Shown piece after piece: positions 28,604 to 35,734 of a stretch of 64,000 nt of DNA; position 1 is the first letter of the stretch, and the number at the start of each line of letters is the position of its first letter. Location: contig NZ_QPJT01000003.1 in the NCBI RefSeq assembly GCF_003337415.1, positions 1-64,000 of the forward strand. Direction: 5' to 3'. The notes below the pieces were generated by a model. That model was not told the DNA's origin. It made no database searches and saw nothing but the letters and a program-made list of their open reading frames with translations. A program made the translations under genes and the position numbers. The stretch is from Anaerobacterium chartisolvens (GTDB lineage: Bacteria > Bacillota > Clostridia > Acetivibrionales > DSM-27016).

Positions 28604-28632
28604 TTGCAAGTTAGTTAAGTTTGTGATAAAAT
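28604..28632 (+). promoter_or_regulatory. Promoter of the citrate synthase gene
   Basis: TTGCAA (28604-28609) and TAAAAT (28627-28632), spacer 17, about 38 bases before the start codon. Confidence 0.65.
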
Positions 28633-28669
28633 AGTCAATATTTTCATGAGAGTATGTGAGGGGTGTTTT

Positions 28670-30025
28670 ATGAATAAAGAGGACATTTCAAAAATAATTG
28701 GAGAATGGGCTTCTATGGTTGATGGAAACTGCAAAATAGACCCGGATTTTTACTCCAAATACAATGTTAAAAGAGGGCTCAGAAATAGTGACGGAACAGG
28801 GGTTTTGGTAGGCTTAACCGAAATAGGGGAGGTACATGGGTATATCATCGACGAGGGCGAAAAAAAGCCCGATTACGGAAGGCTGGGCTACAGAGGCATT
28901 GACGTAGAGGATATAGTAAGCGGCTTTCAAAAGGAGGGACGCTCCGGCTTTGAGGAGGTGTGCTACCTTCTTTTGTTCGGGGAGCTTCCCAATGAGAAGA
29001 GCCTCAGTACGTTCAACAGCGTGATGGGACAGTACAGGGTTCTTCCCGAGGGCTTTACGGAGGATATGATACTCAAGGCTCCAAGCATGGACATAATGAA
29101 CAAGCTTGCCAGGAGTGTGCTGGCGTCATACTCCTATGACAGCAATCCTGACGACACAAGTGTGGGAAATATGCTGAGGCAAAGCCTTGAGCTTATAGCG
29201 AGGTTTCCTGTTATGATGGCATACGGATATCAGGCCAAATCCCATTATTATGGTAATAAAAGCCTTTACATTCATAATCCGAGGCCTGACCTTAGTATGG
29301 CTGAAAACATACTGCACCTGATAAGAGCGGATAATAAATACACCAGAGCCGAGGCTGAGCTGCTGGATCTTGTGCTTGTGCTTCATGCCGAGCACGGCGG
29401 GGGGAACAATTCTGCATTTGCAACCAGGGTAGTGTCTTCCTCGGGTACAGATACATATTCTGCAATAGCTGCCGCCGTCGGCTCCTTAAAAGGCCCAAAG
29501 CACGGAGGAGCTAATTTAAAGGTTATGAGTATGATTGAGAATATAAAGGCCGCTGTTTCAAACTGGAGTGATGAAGAGGAGCTGTCGGCGTACCTTGCCT
29601 CGATATTGCGCAAGGAGGCTTTTGATAAGTCTGGGCTTATATATGGCATGGGCCATGCTGTATACACCTTATCCGATCCCAGATGCATACTGCTGAAGGA
29701 AAAGGCTCAGGGTCTGGCCCGGGATACCGGCAGGCTGGATGAATTTAACCTGTATGAGTTAATTGAAAGGCTCTCTCCAAGAGTATTTGTGCAGGAGAAG
29801 GGCACAGGCAAGGACATATCCGCCAATGTGGATTTTTACTCAGGCTTTGTATATAGTATGCTGGGTATACCTCCTGAATTGTATACTCCTCTTTTTGCCG
29901 TCTCAAGAATAGTGGGGTGGTGTGCGCACAGGATGGAGGAGCTTGCGGGTGTGCAAAGAATTATAAGACCGGCGTATAAGAGCATAGTGAAGGGCAAGAA
30001 ATATATTCCTCTTAAAGAGAGATAA
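28670..30025 (+). CDS. Citrate synthase (citrate/2-methylcitrate synthase family)
   Basis: 451 residues from the ATG at 28670 (GAGGGGTG upstream); an extension to 28646 lacks a ribosome site. Family landmarks: YRGIDVEDIV, LHAEHGGGNNSAF (first catalytic His), GPKHGGAN, GMGHAVY (second His), and the conserved Arg/Asp region VDFYSGFVYSMLGIP. It condenses oxaloacetate with acetyl-CoA. It has its own promoter and a strong terminator, so it is a single-gene unit. In an anaerobe this supplies 2-oxoglutarate for glutamate synthesis. Methylcitrate synthase activity cannot be excluded by sequence alone. Confidence 0.9.
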   Translation: MNKEDISKIIGEWASMVDGNCKIDPDFYSKYNVKRGLRNSDGTGVLVGLTEIGEVHGYIIDEGEKKPDYGRLGYRGIDVEDIVSGFQKEGRSGFEEVCYLLLFGELPNEKSLSTFNSVMGQYRVLPEGFTEDMILKAPSMDIMNKLARSVLASYSYDSNPDDTSVGNMLRQSLELIARFPVMMAYGYQAKSHYYGNKSLYIHNPRPDLSMAENILHLIRADNKYTRAEAELLDLVLVLHAEHGGGNNSAFATRVVSSSGTDTYSAIAAAVGSLKGPKHGGANLKVMSMIENIKAAVSNWSDEEELSAYLASILRKEAFDKSGLIYGMGHAVYTLSDPRCILLKEKAQGLARDTGRLDEFNLYELIERLSPRVFVQEKGTGKDISANVDFYSGFVYSMLGIPPELYTPLFAVSRIVGWCAHRMEELAGVQRIIRPAYKSIVKGKKYIPLKER

Positions 30026-30028
30026 AAA

Positions 30029-30088
30029 AAACGCTGTCTGCAAGGAGCAGTACCTTCGTATTGCTCTTTGCGGCAGCGTTTTTTTAAA
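30029..30088. terminator. Bidirectional terminator (citrate synthase / ACT protein)
   Basis: AACGCTG-CTGCAA-GAGCA on the left pairs with TGCTC-TTTGCGGCAGCGTT on the right; A-run at the left edge and T-run at the right edge serve both convergent units. Confidence 0.85.
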
Positions 30089-30091
30089 ATT

Positions 30092-30364
30092 CTATATCCT
30101 GTGCATGGATTTAAATATGTCTACATGCTGCACCCTGATTGTCATTTGAAGCTCCCCGCCCTTTGTCTCAAGCTCATGGGACAGGCTTGCAAAGTCGGTG
30201 CACATTTCCGATATATCAACCATCATTACCATTGTAAACACATTATGCATAATAGTTTGGGAGATGTCCAGTATATTTACATTGCATTTTGCTAAAATAT
30301 TGCTTATGCCCGCAATTATACCCACCTTATCCTCGCCTATGACGGTTATTACCGCTTTTACCAT
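30092..30364 (-). CDS. ACT-domain protein (UPF0237 type)
   Basis: 90 residues, one ACT domain: KAVITVIGEDKVGIIAGIS at the start, typical of the GcvR-like/UPF0237 regulators. It is the last gene of the leftward group after the PFL-family gene. These two families are very often neighbours in bacteria, which suggests a common but still unassigned job, possibly amino-acid sensing. No enzymatic motif. Confidence 0.85.
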   Translation of the reverse strand: MVKAVITVIGEDKVGIIAGISNILAKCNVNILDISQTIMHNVFTMVMMVDISEMCTDFASLSHELETKGGELQMTIRVQHVDIFKSMHRI

Positions 30365-30459
30365 ATCTAAACGGCCTCCTTATCCATGTAATTTGTTTTT
30401 GCTTATAAGAGCTTTTAGCTGTGCCGCCCTTAAATACAAGGAACAATTGAAATTGGGCG

Positions 30460-31818
30460 TCAGTTTCTGAGACTGTGTATTGGAGCGGGAACCCGCCCAC
30501 CCCTCTTAACAAATTCTCCGCTGCCAAATTCGTTAACCTTCATAACGGGGCCTGAACCCAGCAGCCCTCCAAATTCCACAACATCTCCCACTACCTTTCC
30601 GGGAGCGGGAATTATTCTTACCGCCGTAGTCTTATTATTTACAACACCTATAGCCACCTCGTCCGCTATAATTGCCGATATGGTATCGGCGCTTGTACTG
30701 CCGGGAACCACTATCATGTCGAGCCCTACGGAGCAAACACATGTCATGGCCTCAAGCTTTTCAATAGTGAGCGCTCCGGCTGTCACAGCGTCGATCATCC
30801 CGGCATCCTCGCTGACGGGTATAAAGGCTCCGCTTAAGCCTCCAACATAGGAGGAGGCCATAGTGCCGCCCTTTTTCACTGCGTCATTCAAAAGAGCAAG
30901 TGCGGCTGTGGTACCGTGGGCTCCGCATTTCTCAAGCCCCATTTCCTCCAGTATATGGGCGACGCTGTCGCCTATTGCCGGTGTCGGAGCCAGAGACAAA
31001 TCTACTATTCCAAAGGGCACATTAAGTCTCTTAGAGGCCTCCATAGCAACCAACTGGCCCACCCTTGTAATCTTAAAGGCTGTCTTTTTTATTGTCTCGG
31101 CAACTGTTCCAAAATCGGCGCCCCTGACCTTCTCCAAAGCACATTTAACCGCTCCCGGACCGCTGACGCCTACATTTATTACACATTCCGGCTCTCCTAT
31201 GCCGTGAAATGCACCCGCCATAAAAGGGTTGTCCTCGGGTACGTTGGAAAATACCACCAGCTTGGCGCACCCCATGCCTCCATCGGAGGCGGTAAGCAAT
31301 GCCGTCTTTTTAATAATATCTCCCATATGTGCTACGGCATCCATATTGATGCCTGATTTTGTCGTTGCCACATTGACGGAGGAGCAAACCCTTTTGGTGA
31401 GACTTAATGCCTCGGGTATGGAGCTTATAAGCTTTCTGTCCCCAACGGTATAACCCTTGTGTACCAGCGCTGAAAAACCCCCTATGAAGTTTACTCCCGT
31501 TGTTTCGGCAGCCTTGTCCAGTGTTTCGGCGAATTTGACATAATCCTCCTCATCGCTGCTTGCGGCTACAAGGGATATTGGTGTAACCGATATTCTTTTA
31601 TTTATGATTGGTATTCCATATTCCCTCTCAATATCCTCACCCGTTTTTATCAGGTTTGAGGCAAGCCGGGTTATCTTATCATATATTTTAGTCCTTGACG
31701 CTTCCCCATTGGGGTCGCAACAATCCAGCAGAGAAATCCCCATTGTAATTGTTCTGATATCGAGATTTTCCTCCTGAATCATTTTAATGGTTTCCATTAC
31801 TTCAAATGGACTTATCAT
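30460..31818 (-). CDS. PFL family protein (UPF0210/DUF711)
   Basis: 452 residues. Conserved segments of UPF0210 are present: the N-terminal [28 protein letters not shown], the middle [12 protein letters not shown] and [21 protein letters not shown], and the glycine-rich [21 protein letters not shown]. The fold is related to pyruvate formate-lyase barrels, but no glycyl-radical loop is evident and the reaction is unknown. Same strand as the ACT gene (95 bases downstream) and pyk (87 bases upstream). Confidence 0.9.
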   Translation of the reverse strand: MISPFEVMETIKMIQEENLDIRTITMGISLLDCCDPNGEASRTKIYDKITRLASNLIKTGEDIEREYGIPIINKRISVTPISLVAASSDEEDYVKFAETLDKAAETTGVNFIGGFSALVHKGYTVGDRKLISSIPEALSLTKRVCSSVNVATTKSGINMDAVAHMGDIIKKTALLTASDGGMGCAKLVVFSNVPEDNPFMAGAFHGIGEPECVINVGVSGPGAVKCALEKVRGADFGTVAETIKKTAFKITRVGQLVAMEASKRLNVPFGIVDLSLAPTPAIGDSVAHILEEMGLEKCGAHGTTAALALLNDAVKKGGTMASSYVGGLSGAFIPVSEDAGMIDAVTAGALTIEKLEAMTCVCSVGLDMIVVPGSTSADTISAIIADEVAIGVVNNKTTAVRIIPAPGKVVGDVVEFGGLLGSGPVMKVNEFGSGEFVKRGGRVPAPIHSLRN

Positions 31819-31905
31819 AAAAGCTTCTCCTTAAAAAAGAAAATGTTCGGCCACTGCAAGCCGGTCATATATATTCTACACTTAAGCGGACAATATTTCT
31901 ACTCC

Positions 31906-33657
31906 TTAAATCATTGTTGCTCCGTAGTATACTATTCCTCTCCCTGCATCTATTGTAACCACCGAACCGCTTTTAAGTATCTGGCCTGCATTTTCCGCCG
32001 CTATGATGACGGGGATTTCAAGTGCCAGACCTGCTATGGCGGCGTGTGAGCCTATGCCGCCTTCCTCGGTGATAATGGCCGAGGCACGTCTCATAATATT
32101 CATCATACTGTTGTTTGTAGAGGGAACAACAAGTATGTTGCCGTCAACAAAGGTGGCCTCAGCCTCCTCGGCAGTCCGTGCAACGCAAAGCTCTCCCGTA
32201 ACTCCTCCGCTGCCTAAGCCCGTGCCCTGTACCAGCACCTTCCCAATAAGGTGGACCTTCAGTATATTGGTGGTTCCGCTTATGCCTATCGGTGCGCCGG
32301 CAGTAATTATAGCCAAATCACCGTTTTTAACCAGCCCCGACTCAAGAGCCTTTTCAACCCCGGTATCAAACATTTCATCCGTGGTGGTTACATGCTTTAC
32401 AAGATAGGGTATTACTCCCCATGAAAGGGAAAGCTGCCGCTGCACTCTTGGACACACCGTAGTTGCTATAATGGGACAGGCCGGTCTGAATCTGGAAATC
32501 ATCCTTGCGGTGTGGCCTGTTTGCGTTACGGTAATTATTGCGGATGCCTTAAGGTCAAGGGCGGTGGTACAGGTTGCATGGCTTATGGCGTTTGTTATGC
32601 TTGCATTCATATTAGGCTGCATATTTGTGAACTGCTTCCAGTAATCTATGGAATTTTCGGCTTTTTCAGCTATCCTTACCATTGTCTCAAGGCTCTCCAC
32701 GGGGTACTTTCCGGAGGCTGTTTCTCCCGACAGCATTATAACGCTTGTGCCGTCATATATTGCGTTGGCTATATCGCTTGCCTCCGCCCTTGTGGGTCTG
32801 GGATTCCTTATCATTGAATCCAGCATTTGAGTGGCGGTTATTACCGGCTTTCCGTTTTTATAGCACTTTTCTATAAGTCTTTTTTGTACAACAGGAACAT
32901 CCTCCACAGGTATCTCCACACCCAGATCGCCTCTGGCAACCATAATTCCGTCCGATACCTTTATTATGTCGTCAAAATTTTCAATGCCCTCGCGGTTCTC
33001 GATTTTTGCAATTACCTTAATGCTCTGGCCATTGTTTTTTTCAAGCACCTTCCTTATTTCTATTACGTCGGATGCTTTCCTTACGAAGGAAGCGGCGATA
33101 AAATCAAAATCATTTTCTATACCGAATTCAATATCCTTTACATCCTGATCTGTAATTGAGGGCAGGTGAATTTCAGCTCCGGGAACATTTATTCCCTTAT
33201 TGTTGCCTATTATGCCGCCGTTCAGCACCTTGCAATGTATATCCTTGTTTTTTATATCCGTTACCTCAAGCTCAACCAAGCCGTCATTTATAAGGATCCT
33301 GCTGCCGGACCTTACATCTCCGTATAATTCCTTGTATGTAACGGATACTTTTGACTCATCACCTACTATATCATCATTAATCAGAACGAAGCTGTCTCCC
33401 TCATTTAAGAGTACCTCTCCCTTTTCAAATCTCCCCGTCCTTATCTCGGGGCCTTTTGTATCGAGAAGAAGGGGAATGGGAAGCTTAAGGTGCTCCCTTA
33501 TCTTTTTGAACATATCCACTCTTTTTTTATGCTGTTCGTGAGTTCCATGCGAAAAATTAATACGGGCTATATTCATTCCTTTAAGCATAAGCTTTTGCAA
33601 GGTATCCTCATTATCAACCGCCGGGCCCAGGGTACAAATTATCTTTGTCTTTCTCAT
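31906..33657 (-). CDS. pyk: Pyruvate kinase with C-terminal PEP-utiliser domain
   Basis: 583 residues; start ATG with GGAGG upstream. N-terminal RKTKIICTLGPAVDNEDTLQ, active-site Lys in FIAASFVRKA and the MVARGDLGVEIP loop are standard for pyruvate kinase. The extra C-terminal domain (about 480-583) carries TEEGGIGSHAAIAG, the phosphohistidine motif of PEP-utilising enzymes, as in Bacillus and many clostridial pyruvate kinases. It makes ATP and pyruvate at the end of glycolysis and would feed the pyruvate:ferredoxin oxidoreductase encoded at 38.5-42 kb. Confidence 0.96.
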   Translation of the reverse strand: MRKTKIICTLGPAVDNEDTLQKLMLKGMNIARINFSHGTHEQHKKRVDMFKKIREHLKLPIPLLLDTKGPEIRTGRFEKGEVLLNEGDSFVLINDDIVGDESKVSVTYKELYGDVRSGSRILINDGLVELEVTDIKNKDIHCKVLNGGIIGNNKGINVPGAEIHLPSITDQDVKDIEFGIENDFDFIAASFVRKASDVIEIRKVLEKNNGQSIKVIAKIENREGIENFDDIIKVSDGIMVARGDLGVEIPVEDVPVVQKRLIEKCYKNGKPVITATQMLDSMIRNPRPTRAEASDIANAIYDGTSVIMLSGETASGKYPVESLETMVRIAEKAENSIDYWKQFTNMQPNMNASITNAISHATCTTALDLKASAIITVTQTGHTARMISRFRPACPIIATTVCPRVQRQLSLSWGVIPYLVKHVTTTDEMFDTGVEKALESGLVKNGDLAIITAGAPIGISGTTNILKVHLIGKVLVQGTGLGSGGVTGELCVARTAEEAEATFVDGNILVVPSTNNSMMNIMRRASAIITEEGGIGSHAAIAGLALEIPVIIAAENAGQILKSGSVVTIDAGRGIVYYGATMI

Positions 33658-34049
33658 TAATTAAACCTCCAAGAGTATTATATTTTTATAAAAGTAAGTA
33701 TGTCGGTACTGCTCATCATAATTCCATGGTAACGGATTTATGAATCCTTATCAGTGTCTTGCTGTATCGCATAAATTATACTCAAAGCATAATAAAAGCG
33801 CAAGGCCTTTTTATTCCTTGCGCATGTTAGAAGTAAATATGAATGCTTATATTAATGATAATTATAGCACCATACTTATATCTAAGCAATAAAGACGAAA
33901 AAATGTTTGGAAATGGGAACAGTAATTAGCTTACTAAAGACTTAAGCGGTGATATCACATAGCAAGCGGGCTTGTCCGGCCTTTTTGCCCGTGATTTAGG
34001 GTAGGGCGGTATTACTTGTTTTTTTGAGAAATGTCCCCGATTTTGCAAT
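33658..34049. other. Intergenic region between pyk and the AbrB-RelE pair
   Basis: About 390 bases without a gene. It should hold the leftward pyk promoter; an ATTATA at 33677-33682 is a possible minus-strand -10 but no good -35 accompanies it. A perfect 8-bp inverted repeat, GCGCAAGG (33798-33805) and CCTTGCGC (33816-33823), has no T-run. Confidence 0.4.
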
Positions 34050-34078
34050 TTGACTTTTCTCATTTTCTTGGTTACAAT
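34050..34078 (+). promoter_or_regulatory. Sigma-A promoter of the AbrB-RelE pair
   Basis: TTGACT (34050-34055) and TACAAT (34073-34078), spacer 17, about 60 bases before the antitoxin start. Confidence 0.75.
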
Positions 34079-34138
34079 AAAATCAAAGAAACATGTATAA
34101 AGCCATATTTTAAGCATATACTGGGAGGAGGAAAGAAA

Positions 34139-34513
34139 ATGTTGAAAAGTACAGTTGGGAGCAGTTCTATGGAGCGTAAAATTATTAGTGTTTCTGGTAA
34201 AAGACAGATAACCATACCTCAGAAATATTTCGAAGCATTGGGCTTTAGCAATGAAGCCGAGTGCATTCTACAAAACAATGCAATTGTCATCCGCCCTATC
34301 AGGGAAAACACAGGAAACGAGTTTTCTGAACAAATTCTTACTGATTTGATTGCTCAGGGGTTTTCGGGACAAGAGCTTCTTGTAAAATTCAAGGAAATGA
34401 GCAAGAAAGTCGCTCCTGCCATGAATAAACTGATCGATGATGCAGACAGTCTTGCAAAAGGAGAAAAAAAGGGTGCAACCATGGCGGATATCTTCGGAGC
34501 GGAGGAAAAGTAG
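34139..34513 (+). CDS. AbrB/MazE-type antitoxin
   Basis: 124 residues from the ATG at 34139, preceded by GGGAGGAGG; an in-frame extension to 34031 runs into the promoter and is rejected. The swapped-hairpin DNA-binding region reads ERKIISVSGKRQITIPQKYFEALG (about 12-35), typical of AbrB/SpoVT/MazE. The C-terminal helical half (about 58-124) would wrap the toxin. The toxin ATG starts immediately after its stop codon. It likely represses its own promoter. Confidence 0.85.
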   Translation: MLKSTVGSSSMERKIISVSGKRQITIPQKYFEALGFSNEAECILQNNAIVIRPIRENTGNEFSEQILTDLIAQGFSGQELLVKFKEMSKKVAPAMNKLIDDADSLAKGEKKGATMADIFGAEEK

Positions 34514-34804
34514 ATGTACGAAATTCGTTTCACAGGGGCAGCAGAAAAATATTTGAAGAAGGTCAAGGAAAAGGGTCTCAAGAAAGCATTTCAAGAGGCC
34601 CTTCAAAAAATAAGTAGCGACCCGTACATTGGTGAGTTGAAAACAGGTGATCTGGCGAGGGTTTATTGCTATGACATCTACTACAGCAAAACCAATTATG
34701 AGCTTGCGTATAGAATTTATGAAGAAAATGGGCAGATGGTAGTTGTGATTCTTGCCGGGACGCGAGAGACCTTTTATGATGAACTGAAGAGATATATGAA
34801 GTAA
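34514..34804 (+). CDS. RelE/ParE-family toxin
   Basis: 96 residues: YEIRFTGAAEKYLKKVKEKGLKKAF, then DLARVYCYDIYYSKTNYELAYRIYEENGQMVVVILAGTRETFYDELKRY. This is the RelE fold with the central YRIYEE strand and a C-terminal Arg-Tyr tail. RelE enzymes cut mRNA at the ribosomal A site. The zero-base junction with the AbrB-type antitoxin marks a type II toxin-antitoxin operon. Confidence 0.85.
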   Translation: MYEIRFTGAAEKYLKKVKEKGLKKAFQEALQKISSDPYIGELKTGDLARVYCYDIYYSKTNYELAYRIYEENGQMVVVILAGTRETFYDELKRYMK

Positions 34805-34864
34805 ATGCAGTGATGATACTTTTACTAATTTTTGTTGTATTTACGACATGAAAACGATTTGTAG

Positions 34865-34914
34865 GGAACGCCCCCTGTGGCGTTCCGTCCCCCTGTGGCG
34901 TTCCGCCCGGGGGA
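34865..34914. repeat. Hairpin plus 18-bp tandem duplication
   Basis: GGAACGCC (34865-34872) pairs with GGCGTTCC (34879-34886). The unit CCCCCTGTGGCGTTCCG occurs twice in tandem (34871-34887 and 34889-34905) with an 18-base period, then CCCGGGGGAC. It looks like a duplicated short dispersed hairpin of the GTAGGG type and may end the toxin transcript. Confidence 0.5.
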
Positions 34915-34982
34915 CGACGTTTCCGTTTTGTTTTCACATTAAGAGTCCTATTCAACTTCAGTAAAAATATATAAAAAATGCT

Positions 34983-35369
34983 TTATGTACTAAGTATCTC
35001 ATAAATTTTTAGTATTTTATCTATAACCGATTTATTGCCATTGTCCAATATCGGCCTTATTATCCCTAAGGTTTGGGTGAAGCTCCGAAGGCTGGGGCTA
35101 TGTCCTCTCATTGAGCCAAAATGCCTCTTTAAATCCTTGTATGTACAGTTATAAAGGCTGCACCTGTCAACTGCTCTGGAAATAACCTCCCTGTGAGGCT
35201 CGGGGGAATATTCGCTTATAGCACTGAGCATTTGAAGAAACAGTGTGATATTGCTCGCCCTTACAGATAAATTCTGATCCTCCCTTAAGCTTGAATTATA
35301 CACATCCCTTACTTTATTTGCCGCGTTAAAGCCGTTTGCAATATTGTCCCATAAATTGTATCTGTTCAT
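34983..35369 (-). CDS. Hypothetical alpha-helical protein
   Basis: 128 residues if it begins at the ATG at 35369 (MNRYNLWDNIANGFN); an upstream TTG at 35402 adds eleven residues but has no ribosome site. Neither start has a strong Shine-Dalgarno. The product is helical and soluble with no motif I recognise. It sits alone, divergent from the riboswitch-controlled ATPase gene. Real but uncharacterised, or a gene of low expression. Confidence 0.55.
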   Translation of the reverse strand: MNRYNLWDNIANGFNAANKVRDVYNSSLREDQNLSVRASNITLFLQMLSAISEYSPEPHREVISRAVDRCSLYNCTYKDLKRHFGSMRGHSPSLRSFTQTLGIIRPILDNGNKSVIDKILKIYEILST

Positions 35370-35516
35370 ACCTGTCCACCATATTCCAAATATAAAATTC
35401 AATTCTAATAAATATGTTATGTTAAACGGGTCTTTAAAGTTACAATTAAAGCTTAAGGATAAAAATGCAAAAAAATGCAGTTTTAAAAGACATAGAGTGT
35501 AGAGCTTAAAAATGCA

Positions 35517-35545
35517 TTGACATGATACGGGAAATGTGATATTCT
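35517..35545 (+). promoter_or_regulatory. Promoter of the riboswitch-ATPase transcript
   Basis: TTGACA (35517-35522) and TATTCT (35540-35545) with a 17-base spacer, directly before the riboswitch. Confidence 0.75.
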
Positions 35546-35552
35546 TACTAAT

Positions 35553-35650
35553 GAGTAAAGGGGAGTAGCTTGGAAGCTATAAAGTCAACAATCGGCAAAA
35601 AGAATTGCCTGGCTTTATACTCCTTAAACGGAAAGCGAGACCTTTAATAC
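35553..35650 (+). ncRNA. yybP-ykoY manganese riboswitch
   Basis: The two conserved ends of this RNA class are present: AAAGGGGAGTAGCT (35557-35570) near the 5' side and GCGAGACCTTTAATAC (35635-35650) at the 3' side, with TACTCC in between. The AAAGG/CCTTT pairing forms the closing P1 helix. The class binds Mn2+ and usually controls manganese exporters. Here the 3' strand of P1 is also the 5' arm of the terminator, so metal binding should block termination and switch the ATPase gene on. Confidence 0.88.
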
Positions 35651-35696
35651 AATCTTGCAAGTATGAGGTGTATTAAAGGTCTCGTTATTTTGTTTT
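35637..35696 (+). terminator. Riboswitch-controlled intrinsic terminator
   Basis: GAGACCTTTAATAC (35637-35650) is a perfect 14-base match to GTATTAAAGGTCTC (35670-35683), followed by GTTATTTTGTTTT. It shares its left arm with the riboswitch P1 helix, so the two folds exclude each other. Confidence 0.88.
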
Positions 35697-35734
35697 CACT
35701 CCCGGTTAAATAAATATGATTGGAGGAGTTATAA

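Noticed and set aside
34871-34905. CRISPR-like repeat
   Set aside because: Two tandem copies with no spacers; part of a hairpin.
34578-34955. 125-codon minus-strand ORF across the toxin gene
   Set aside because: Antisense shadow of relE plus translated repeat sequence (Gly/Pro-rich).
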